From Patescibacteria group bacterium (GTDB taxonomy: Bacteria > Patescibacteriota > Gracilibacteria > UBA1369 > PNNO01), in assembly GCA_024275695.1 (NCBI GenBank), contig JAJRYP010000004.1:1-5182 (forward strand): a stretch of DNA of 5,182 nt, in the 5' to 3' direction. Made by a program: the position numbers and the translations under genes. Numbering within the stretch: the stretch's first letter is position 1; each line of letters starts with the position of its first letter. The notes under the pieces are model-generated. The model did no database searches. It had not been told where the DNA came from and was given only the letters and a program-made list of their open reading frames with translations. Positions 1-5,174 of the stretch are shown here, in pieces.

Positions 1-1
1 A

Positions 2-664
2 TCAAGCTGCAACTTCCTTAAACCTCTTCCAATAAAGCTTCTCGATTTGCTCCGGCTTTAAAATTCCTTCGTTCGTCACAATTCGATATAACAAATCCGC
101 CGGAACGCGATCATGAGAGTACTTGGTACGTTCGTAAATGATTGGCTTGTTTAAATGTTCGCGTGTGTGTTTATGAATAAAAATTTCGCCTCGCAATTTC
201 GATTTCCAAAGACTAAATTTTTCTGTCCCCAAAAACATATAAACCGGAATATCTTCCATGGTAAATTCGGTAATTATGCTCAAAGCTCCCGGACTCATCA
301 CAAAATGCATGGTGTCCTTCAATGTCAGCGCGCCAAAGAAAACCATGTCAATTTGATCGTGAAGGTGTGAAAGCATGTATGCCGGCACGACCATAAACGG
401 AATGTTCGCGGCATGAAGGCGTTCGATATTGTCATGCGTTTTTTCATAATCTTGCTCGGCAATTATCACCTTAAACTTTCGACCTTTCTTTTTTAAATAC
501 ACCAGTGTGTCTTGAACCGTGTGGCTGTGATCGTGAATTAATATCGTTTTTTCGTCTATCTTTATTTTCTCCGAATATTTCAAAATTTGACGTTTTTGTT
601 TTCGCGCTTCTTTCATCACTTTTTTAATCTTATTTATCGCGGTTTTCTTCCATTTATCATTCAT
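2..664 (-). CDS. eIF-2B-like (IF-2B family) protein, C-terminal Rossmann-like domain only
   Basis: 220 residues, ATG start, TGA stop. After a very basic helical N-terminus (about residues 4-33) comes the typical IF-2B-family core: a first beta strand with ILIHDHSHTV (41-50, where relatives have a 'lthS.S.TV' type motif), VIIAEQ (67-72), a helix and NIPFMVV (87-93), DMVFFGALTL (106-115), DIPVYMF (138-144), and the C-terminal DRVPADLLYRIVTNEGIL (185-202), which matches the family's 'vtPa.li..iiTe.Gil' ending. The family includes eIF2B alpha/beta/delta subunits and sugar-phosphate isomerases (methylthioribose-1-phosphate and ribose-1,5-bisphosphate isomerases). In those isomerases the 'GADAI' Asp is catalytic; here it is GALTL (L113), and the usual 'NKiGT' is SPGAL. 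I therefore expect no isomerase activity and cannot name a substrate. Full-length relatives are about 300 residues and carry an N-terminal helical domain, which here sits in the separate upstream ORF in the same frame. Family assignment is fairly secure; function is unknown. Confidence 0.8.
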   Translation of the reverse strand: MNDKWKKTAINKIKKVMKEARKQKRQILKYSEKIKIDEKTILIHDHSHTVQDTLVYLKKKGRKFKVIIAEQDYEKTHDNIERLHAANIPFMVVPAYMLSHLHDQIDMVFFGALTLKDTMHFVMSPGALSIITEFTMEDIPVYMFLGTEKFSLWKSKLRGEIFIHKHTREHLNKPIIYERTKYSHDRVPADLLYRIVTNEGILKPEQIEKLYWKRFKEVAA

Positions 665-680
665 TTTTTGTTTACATACC

Positions 681-685
681 CCTCC
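681..685 (-). promoter_or_regulatory. GGAGG Shine-Dalgarno-like site after an in-frame stop
   Basis: On the minus strand GGAGG lies 9 nt after the TAA that ends the 76-residue ORF and 16 nt before the ATG of the 220-residue ORF. That spacing is long for a normal SD. Between the two lies ATGTAA (677-672), a start codon followed at once by a stop, only 3 nt from the GGAGG. No ATG, GTG or TTG exists in frame between the TAA and the ATG at 664, so this site decides whether the downstream part can be started independently. The same bases would encode Gly-Gly if the TAA were read through. Confidence 0.4.
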
Positions 686-694
686 AAAAATATC

Positions 695-925
695 TTATTT
701 GAGCCGTCCGAAATAATATCTGAAAATTCCGAATTTCGGCTCGGTGTTACAGATCATTTCAACGAATTCATCATACTGCCGGCAGAAATTATTGAAGTTT
801 GAAGTTTTAAAAGCTTTTATTGCGTCCATTAAGGCGAGCATAACCATTTCCGTAAGGTCGCGCGTACCTATTTCAACCTCAAGGTCCCTCATTAATTCCG
901 AAAACAGTTCGTTTTTTGATTTCAT
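695..925 (-). CDS. Small helical protein resembling the N-terminal domain of eIF-2B-family proteins
   Basis: 76 residues, ATG start, TAA stop. It is predicted all-helical with no signal peptide or membrane span. The pattern fits the helical N-terminal domain of IF-2B-family proteins: a helix with RDLEVEIGTRDLTEMVMLAL (13-32), a second helix from 33, NFNNFCRQYDEFVEMICNTEP (43-63), where relatives have '...l..l...l..trPt', and FGIFRYYFGRL (65-75), where relatives have 'f..l.Nal..l'. It starts 2 nt after the stop codon of the permease gene (TAA-AA-ATG), so translation is probably coupled to that gene; there is no convincing SD, only AGAG inside the permease tail. The next ORF downstream supplies the missing Rossmann-like domain in the same frame. 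The piece is either half of a naturally split protein or the front of a gene broken by one nonsense codon. The match is by pattern, not alignment. Confidence 0.6.
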   Translation of the reverse strand: MKSKNELFSELMRDLEVEIGTRDLTEMVMLALMDAIKAFKTSNFNNFCRQYDEFVEMICNTEPKFGIFRYYFGRLK

Positions 926-927
926 TT

Positions 928-2223
928 TTAGCCAACTCTAAAGAATAAATATAAACTGCAAATAAGCAAAATTCCTATCGTTAAGGGAAAACTGAATTTC
1001 ATATAACTCATAAACGAAATATCAACACCCCTCTTTTTTGCGAGATCCGCTGAAATTACATTCGCCGACGCGCCAATTAAAGTTCCGTTCCCACCAAGAC
1101 ATGCTCCGAGTGATAAGGCCCACCATAAAATCGTAACATCCATCCCCGGGAACTGCATTTGTATTCCGGCAATCACGGGAATCATCACGGTTACAAAAGG
1201 AATATTATCCAAAACCATGGACACAAGTCCGGATACCCATAAAACAATTAGCGCCAAATAGAACACGTTTGACGTTGAGTGCGCCACAAATTCGCTTAAG
1301 TTTTCCAAAATTCCGGTTTTTTCTATTCCGGAAACCATCACAAATAAGCCGGCGAAGAAAAACAAAGTTGTCCATTCGACAGATTTAAACGAATCATGAA
1401 TACTAACTTTTTTGCTTGTTATTAACCCAAGAACAATCGCCGCCGTAAAAGCGATAACATAGTTGGGCAGCTCGATATATCTCTGTAACAAGAAGCCGGT
1501 AACAGTAGCTGCCAGAGCAAAGATCACTTTAATAACAAAATCTTTATGAATAGTTTTCTTCACAAATTTAGCCTTCACTTTTCGAATAATAATATTTGCG
1601 ATTGTAAGATCTATCAAGCTGTCGGTAATAGGTCTGATTTTCTTCCAATTAAATACAATAAAAACGAGTAGTGTAAGCAAAATCGCTCCAAGAATCGGCA
1701 TCCATAAATTGAGTATGAAGTCCAGAAAACTAAAGCCGGTAGCGCCTCCAATAATGATATTCGGAGGATCGCCGATTAAAGTAAGCGCGCCACCTATATT
1801 CGAAAAAATGATTTCGGCAAACACATATGGCTTTGGATCTTTTCCCATCCCTTTCACAAGCTCAATCGTCAAAGGAACAATTAAAATAACCGTTGTAACA
1901 TTATCCAGGAAGGCTGAAAAAAATGCGGTTACAAGAGAAAAAAGCAAAAAGATGGCAAGCGGATTTCCTTTGGTTAAAGCTGCGATTTTCATATTAAGCC
2001 ACTCAAAAATTCCGCTCTTCGAAGCAATATTTACCAAAATCATCATCGCCAGCAACAAAAGTATCGTTTCGAATTCAATAGCCTCAATTGCTTCTTCGGG
2101 CGTAAGAATTCGCAAAATAACCATTAAGAGCGCTCCGAGTAACGCAACAAGCGATTTGTCGACTTTTTCCGAAGCAATAAGCACAAATGCAATTCCGAAG
2201 ATTCCTAATGCTATATATGTCAT
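928..2223 (-). CDS. ArsB/NhaD-type ion transporter (SLC13/CitM-like permease)
   Basis: 431 residues starting at ATG 2223 and ending in TAA. A longer reading from TTG at 2271 adds 16 polar residues but has a pyrimidine-rich upstream and no SD. The ATG start gives the usual N-terminus (MTYIALGIFGIAFVLI), with a weak AAAGAG 12 nt upstream. The protein is almost wholly hydrophobic, with roughly 10-12 membrane segments. It shows the two-fold repeat typical of the ion transporter superfamily: AFLDNVTTVILIVPLT (104-119) pairs with VLDNIPFVTVMIPVI (337-351), and GGALTLIGDPPNIIIG (144-159) pairs with GGNGTLIGASANVI (377-390). These are the hallmark motifs of the ArsB/NhaD/P-protein group. Between the halves is a basic cytoplasmic-looking stretch (about 213-228). 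Substrate is not readable: Na+/H+ exchange, arsenite or organic anions are all possible, and no arsR or arsC neighbours favour arsenic. It is first of three co-directional ORFs ending with the eIF-2B-like pieces. Confidence 0.88.
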   Translation of the reverse strand: MTYIALGIFGIAFVLIASEKVDKSLVALLGALLMVILRILTPEEAIEAIEFETILLLLAMMILVNIASKSGIFEWLNMKIAALTKGNPLAIFLLFSLVTAFFSAFLDNVTTVILIVPLTIELVKGMGKDPKPYVFAEIIFSNIGGALTLIGDPPNIIIGGATGFSFLDFILNLWMPILGAILLTLLVFIVFNWKKIRPITDSLIDLTIANIIIRKVKAKFVKKTIHKDFVIKVIFALAATVTGFLLQRYIELPNYVIAFTAAIVLGLITSKKVSIHDSFKSVEWTTLFFFAGLFVMVSGIEKTGILENLSEFVAHSTSNVFYLALIVLWVSGLVSMVLDNIPFVTVMIPVIAGIQMQFPGMDVTILWWALSLGACLGGNGTLIGASANVISADLAKKRGVDISFMSYMKFSFPLTIGILLICSLYLFFRVG

Positions 2224-2348
2224 GACCCAATAATACTCTTTCTGTAAATTTTGCAAATAAAAAATTCGCAAGGGAAAGCAGAACTGTCGAAAATATATCT
2301 AATGAAGGTTTATGGAAATCTAAATTTTTTCTAAAATGTTGCTTTATA

Positions 2349-2380
2349 TAGACAACTAAAGATCAAATTTTTGATATAAT
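2349..2380 (+). promoter_or_regulatory. Putative promoter with extended -10 for the glycosyltransferase gene
   Basis: TATAAT at 2375-2380 is preceded by TGA (2372-2374), giving a consensus extended -10 (TGnTATAAT). A TAGACA at 2349-2354 resembles a -35 box, but the 20-bp spacing is long, so the extended -10 probably carries the promoter. Transcription would start near 2387, leaving a leader of about 65 nt. This is the only strong plus-strand promoter candidate in the 227-bp gap 2224-2450. Confidence 0.55.
2362..2375. repeat. Short inverted repeat overlapping the -10 region
   Basis: ATCAAA (2362-2367) and TTTGAT (2370-2375) form a perfect 6-bp inverted repeat with a TT spacer. The right arm runs into the extended -10 of the glycosyltransferase promoter, the position of a repressor operator. 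In such AT-rich DNA a 6-bp palindrome can arise by chance, so the operator role is only a suggestion. Confidence 0.2.
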
Positions 2381-2413
2381 GAACAGGAAGCCTCAAAATT
2401 CGTCTTAGCCTGG

Positions 2414-2445
2414 AAGGAGCATAGGGTCCGCAGCTTAAGCTCTTT
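2414..2445 (+). promoter_or_regulatory. Leader hairpin that could mask an SD-like motif
   Basis: In the leader RNA AAGGAGC (2414-2420) can pair with GCUCUUU (2439-2445), seven pairs with one G-U, closing an 18-nt loop. The left arm holds the only SD-like motif upstream of the glycosyltransferase start, but it sits about 31 nt from the ATG, too far to act normally. The right arm is followed by UUCUUU, so a terminator-like (attenuator) reading is also possible. A perfect 10-bp palindrome AGCTTAAGCT (2432-2441) overlaps the right arm and offers a competing small hairpin. I recognise no known riboswitch here. Confidence 0.25.
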
Positions 2446-2450
2446 TCTTT

Positions 2451-3275
2451 ATGTACAAAAAGATACTTGAGAGAAAACGCCTTTCCGTTTTAATCCCCGT
2501 TTATAACGAGGTGAATATTGCGAAAAATATCCATACCCTGATTGATGAAGCGGAACAACATTTTGATCAATATGAAATCATAATCGTATCGGACGGCAGC
2601 AACGAAGAGACTGTACAAAAACTCAAAAAATGCAAATTCAAGAATGTGAATGTGTATCACTATCCTGAAAATAAAGGAAAAGGATTCGCGCTCAAATTCG
2701 CTTTTTCAAAATCAATTGGAGATTTTGTAGTATTTTTGGATGGGGGAATGGAACTGCACCCGGCAGACATCAAACGATTTTTTGTAATGATGGAAATTTA
2801 CAATGCAGATATCATCATCGGTTCAAAAAGGCATTCTCTTTCAAACGTGGATTACCCATGCTATAGAAGATTTTTAAGTTATAGTTACCAGCTTTTATTA
2901 AGGATGCTTTTCAAGCTTAAAGGAGTTAAAGATACGCAAGTTGGACTGAAACTCTTTAAAAGAGAAGTTCTTGAAAAAGTTTTCCCTTATATAAACGTAA
3001 ACGGATATGCGTTTGATATAGCCATTCTTGTATTCGCGCATTTCTTTGGATTTAAAAGAATTATGGAAGCGCCGGTACAGCTTCAATTTTACAAAGGACA
3101 AAAAGATCACGGGATCACACAAGAACTTGGACGTCTGTTTAAAGTGAGCAGGCAAATGTTTTTTGACACATTTAAAATTTACTTTCAGCTTAAAGCGATC
3201 AGAAAAGGAAAAATCGATAAAATAAATACGAGTAAGAAATTACAGTTACCTGTTGGCTCAACTCAAATCCTTTGA
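2451..3275 (+). CDS. Family 2 glycosyltransferase, dolichyl/polyprenyl-phosphate sugar transferase type
   Basis: 274 residues, ATG start (an in-frame TAA at 2436-2438 rules out earlier starts), TGA stop. GT2 (GT-A fold) enzymes move a sugar from a nucleotide sugar, in this subgroup usually to a polyprenyl phosphate at the inner membrane face. Visible motifs in order: LSVLIPVYNE (11-20), IIIVSDGS (43-50, nucleotide binding), ENKGKGFAL (73-81), FLDGGMELHP (95-104), IIGSKRHSLSNVDYP (122-136), DTQVGLKLFKREV (161-173) and GYAFDIAIL (185-193). These are the landmarks of the ALG5/DPM1-like group. Oddities: the metal-binding DxD is D97-G-G, lacking the second Asp, and position 191 is Ala where relatives usually have Glu (FD.E). 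I see no C-terminal membrane helices, unlike GtrB-type proteins, so it should be soluble or peripheral. There is no SD at normal spacing; UCUUUUCUUU precedes the AUG. Its tail overlaps the convergent decarboxylase gene by 18 nt. Donor and acceptor cannot be read from sequence. Confidence 0.87.
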   Translation: MYKKILERKRLSVLIPVYNEVNIAKNIHTLIDEAEQHFDQYEIIIVSDGSNEETVQKLKKCKFKNVNVYHYPENKGKGFALKFAFSKSIGDFVVFLDGGMELHPADIKRFFVMMEIYNADIIIGSKRHSLSNVDYPCYRRFLSYSYQLLLRMLFKLKGVKDTQVGLKLFKREVLEKVFPYINVNGYAFDIAILVFAHFFGFKRIMEAPVQLQFYKGQKDHGITQELGRLFKVSRQMFFDTFKIYFQLKAIRKGKIDKINTSKKLQLPVGSTQIL

Positions 3276-4190
3276 TTTAAAATAATCGATTGTTTTTAAA
3301 AGTCCCTCCCGGAGTGGGACCTTTGGTTCCCAATCAAGTTTTTCTTTCGCGAGCGAAATATCCGGCTTTCTTCTTTTCGGATCATCCCGGGGAAGATCTT
3401 TGTAAACAATTTTGCTTTTTGATCCGGTAAGTTCAAGCACTTTTTCAGCAAGTTCTTTTATCGTAAACTCATCGGGATTTCCAAGATTAACGGGTCCCGT
3501 GAAATCTTTAGCGTCCATCATTTTCGTCATGCCGTTAATTAAATCGTCAACATACTGAAAACTGCGCGTTTGTGAGCCGTCACCATAAACGGTTAAATCC
3601 TCACCGCGAAGTGCCTGAACAATAAAATTCGAAACAACGCGCCCGTCATTTACGTACATATTCGGACCGTACGTGTTAAAAATCCTTACAATTTTAATAT
3701 CAAGGTTGTGCTGACGATAATAATCCATAAATAAGGTTTCCGCACATCTTTTCCCTTCATCATAACAAGCGCGCGGACCAAGGGTATTGGTGTTTCCCCA
3801 ATAAGTCTCCGGTTGCGGATGCACTTCCGGATCTCCGTAAACCTCCGAAGTTGAAGCTTGCAGAATTCGAGCTTTAACACGCTTTGCAAGACCAAGCATG
3901 TTTATAGAACCGTGAACACTGGTTTTTGTTGTTTGAACGGGATCCCACTGATAATGAATCGGTGAAGCGGGACAAGCAAGGTTATAAATCCGGTCCACTT
4001 CAACATATAGAGGAAAATTAATATCATGACGCATTAATTCGAAACGCTTGTCGTCCATTAGGTCAAAAATATTCTCCTTATTCCCTGTAAAAAAATTATC
4101 CACACAAAGAATTTCATGCCCCCGGCCAAGTAAATGTCTGCATAAATGTGAACCAATAAATCCCGCGCCACCGGTAACTAAAATTTTCAT
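3258..4190 (-). CDS. UDP-glucuronate decarboxylase (UDP-xylose synthase), extended SDR
   Basis: 310 residues, ATG start, TGA stop; full length for the bacterial family. It is a cytosolic NAD-dependent extended short-chain dehydrogenase/reductase that oxidises UDP-glucuronate at C4, loses CO2 and reduces the product to UDP-xylose. Seen in order: TGGAGFIGSH (6-15, NAD Rossmann motif), D31 of VDNFFTG (ribose of NAD), LACPASPIHYQ (71-81), STSEVYGDP (113-121, with the catalytic Ser/Thr and Glu), GPRACYDEGKR (138-148, with Y143 and K147 of YxxxK), RIFNTYGPNM (169-178), DGSQTRSFQYVDDL (204-217), and LPRDDPKRRKPDIS (266-279), the last strongly typical of this enzyme rather than of 4-epimerases or dTDP-glucose dehydratases. 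It begins 10 nt after the UDP-glucose dehydrogenase fragment, whose product is its substrate, so the two were probably one operon. There is no SD; a GGAA lies about 15 nt upstream. The insertion upstream may have cut it off from its native promoter. Confidence 0.93.
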   Translation of the reverse strand: MKILVTGGAGFIGSHLCRHLLGRGHEILCVDNFFTGNKENIFDLMDDKRFELMRHDINFPLYVEVDRIYNLACPASPIHYQWDPVQTTKTSVHGSINMLGLAKRVKARILQASTSEVYGDPEVHPQPETYWGNTNTLGPRACYDEGKRCAETLFMDYYRQHNLDIKIVRIFNTYGPNMYVNDGRVVSNFIVQALRGEDLTVYGDGSQTRSFQYVDDLINGMTKMMDAKDFTGPVNLGNPDEFTIKELAEKVLELTGSKSKIVYKDLPRDDPKRRKPDISLAKEKLDWEPKVPLREGLLKTIDYFKSKDLS

Positions 4191-4200
4191 TTAAAAACGG

Positions 4201-5037
4201 TTATATTCCAATGCCGATATATTCAAATCCCGCCTGCCTTATTACATTTGGATCATAGATATTTCGGCCGTCAAGCACAAGGTTTCCTTTCATAAGTTTC
4301 TTGATTTTTTTCAAATCCACAGTTCTAAATTCATCCCATTCGGTAAGTAGTAACAGAGCATCCGCGTCTTTCAGCGCATCATAACTCGTTTTTGAAGGAG
4401 TAATTTTCCTATGCTTTCTAAAATGACTATCTATAAATGTATGAGTCGCAATCGGATCAAATGCTTGAACGTGCGCACCGCTTTCCAAAAGTTTCGAAAC
4501 AACCGGAATAGAAGGAGCATCGCGCAAATCATCGGTTCGCGGTTTAAACGTTAAACCCCAAACAGCGACTTTTTTGCCTTTTAAGTTCGGAATAGAATCT
4601 TTTAATTTATGAAAAAGGCGTTCTTTTTGTCGTTCGTTCACAGCCTCCACTTCATTCAAAATCGAAAAATCAAAATTATAATCCTTTCCTTTTTGAATTA
4701 ACGCATTAATATCTTTCCTAAAACAGCTTCCGCCATAACCGATTCCGGCTTGAAGAAAACGCGGACCAATTCTCGAATCCAGTCCGATACCTTTGGCAAC
4801 ATGACGAATATTTCCACCTGCCAGTTCGCAAAAATTCGCAACCTGATTAATAAACGAGATCTTCATTCCAAGAAAAGAATTTGAAGCGTATTTTATAATT
4901 TCAGCCGACTTAATATCGGTAAACATAATTGGTTTTCCTGTCCTGACAAAAGGCTGATACAGCTTTTCCAGTGCGGCGTGCTTTATAGCAATCGCTTTAT
5001 CGGTTACTATGATAGCTGATTTCGCGGGAATGATCAA
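4201..5037 (-). pseudogene. ugd: UDP-glucose 6-dehydrogenase, 5'-truncated (interrupted gene)
   Basis: Open for 278 codons to TAA, but full-length family members have about 430-440 residues. The N-terminal NAD-binding domain (GxGxxG, about 150 residues) is missing. What remains is the central and C-terminal domains: LEKLYQPF (23-30), SAEIIKYASNSFLG (44-57, substrate-binding Lys), GIGYGGSCFRKDI (98-110, catalytic Cys105), NLKGKKVAVWGLTFKPRTDDLRDAPS in 151-176 (UDP/NAD-binding half), and LLLLTEWDEF (228-237). The intact enzyme oxidises UDP-glucose to UDP-glucuronate with 2 NAD+, feeding the decarboxylase 10 nt downstream. The only possible start at the left limit is TTG 5037; an in-frame TAG lies 7 codons further upstream (5058-5056). 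Homology-like sequence stops where repeat-bearing DNA starting TGT begins, so I read this as an insertion-sequence interruption. Without the NAD domain the product should be inactive. The remaining 5' part might lie beyond the right edge. Confidence 0.85.
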
Positions 5038-5057
5038 TGTTAGTCTTGTCCAAATCT

Positions 5058-5072
5058 AAATGATACCTGAAC
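5058..5072 (+). repeat. 15-bp direct repeat, copy 1
   Basis: AAATGATACCTGAAC, identical to the copy 35 bp further right. It lies about 20 bp inside the proposed insertion-sequence end, a place where transposases commonly bind. The flanks diverge at once on both sides, so the repeat unit is exactly 15 bp. Confidence 0.8.
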
Positions 5073-5092
5073 AGGGATCGGAATCTAATGAA

Positions 5093-5107
5093 AAATGATA
5101 CCTGAAC
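5093..5107 (+). repeat. 15-bp direct repeat, copy 2
   Basis: Second perfect copy of AAATGATACCTGAAC, 20 bp after copy 1 ends. The 35-bp period is a little over three helical turns, so both copies lie on roughly the same face of the DNA, as for paired protein-binding sites. Confidence 0.8.
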
Positions 5108-5115
5108 TTTAAAAA

Positions 5116-5174
5116 GTGATGTGTAAGTGTCATATATAATTTATGAACATTACTATGAACATCTCACACATCAC
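5116..5174. repeat. 9-bp inverted repeat flanking promoter and start codon
   Basis: GTGATGTGT (5116-5124) and ACACATCAC (5166-5174) are perfect inverted copies separated by 41 nt. The TATAAT box and both candidate start codons of the outward ORF lie between them. In an RNA that enters from the left the arms can pair and enclose the start codon; an RNA starting at the internal promoter would lack the left arm. Confidence 0.5.
5135..5140 (+). promoter_or_regulatory. Candidate -10 box for the outward-running ORF
   Basis: A perfect TATAAT within CATATATAAT. No good -35 stands at 16-18 bp and there is no TGn extension. Transcription would begin near 5147, 8 or so nt before the ATG at 5155 and just after the ATG at 5143, so the mRNA would be nearly leaderless with the second ATG. 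Chance occurrence is possible in this AT-rich stretch. Confidence 0.35.

Noticed and set aside
695..697. Recoded stop codon as the reason for the split gene
   Set aside because: TAA also ends the permease and the dehydrogenase at family-typical C-termini, so genome-wide TAA reassignment is unlikely; TGA likewise ends three genes.
1709..2233. Plus-strand open frame of 174 codons
   Set aside because: It lies wholly antisense to the well-supported permease and has no family-like motifs.
2224..2271. Longer permease start at TTG 2271 giving 447 residues
   Set aside because: The extra 16 residues are polar and unlike the family N-terminus, and no SD precedes the TTG; ATG 2223 fits better.
2292..2318. 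Minus-strand promoter for the permease (TATATT at 2297-2292 with TTTCCA upstream)
   Set aside because: Spacing is 15 bp and both boxes are poor; several equally weak alternatives exist in this AT-rich gap.
2400..2440. CCTGGAAGGAGCA resembles the conserved loop of bacterial SRP (4.5S) RNA
   Set aside because: The flanks do not pair into the required long hairpin and the symmetric-loop bases do not match, so I do not call an RNA gene.
2898..3155. Minus-strand open frame of 85 codons inside the glycosyltransferase
   Set aside because: Antisense to conserved glycosyltransferase motifs; no SD or recognisable content.
3302..3320. GTCCC/GGGAC hairpin shortly after the glycosyltransferase stop, as a terminator
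   Set aside because: It lies inside the decarboxylase coding sequence, the stem is only 5 bp with a 9-nt loop, and no proper T-run follows on the plus strand.
3686..3895. Minus-strand open frame of 69 codons inside the decarboxylase
   Set aside because: It is a shifted frame of the same strand as a strongly conserved enzyme, so it is a shadow.
5058..5107. The two 15-bp direct repeats as a CRISPR array
   Set aside because: Only two copies, the repeat is too short and the spacer is 20 bp; the location at an element end explains them better.
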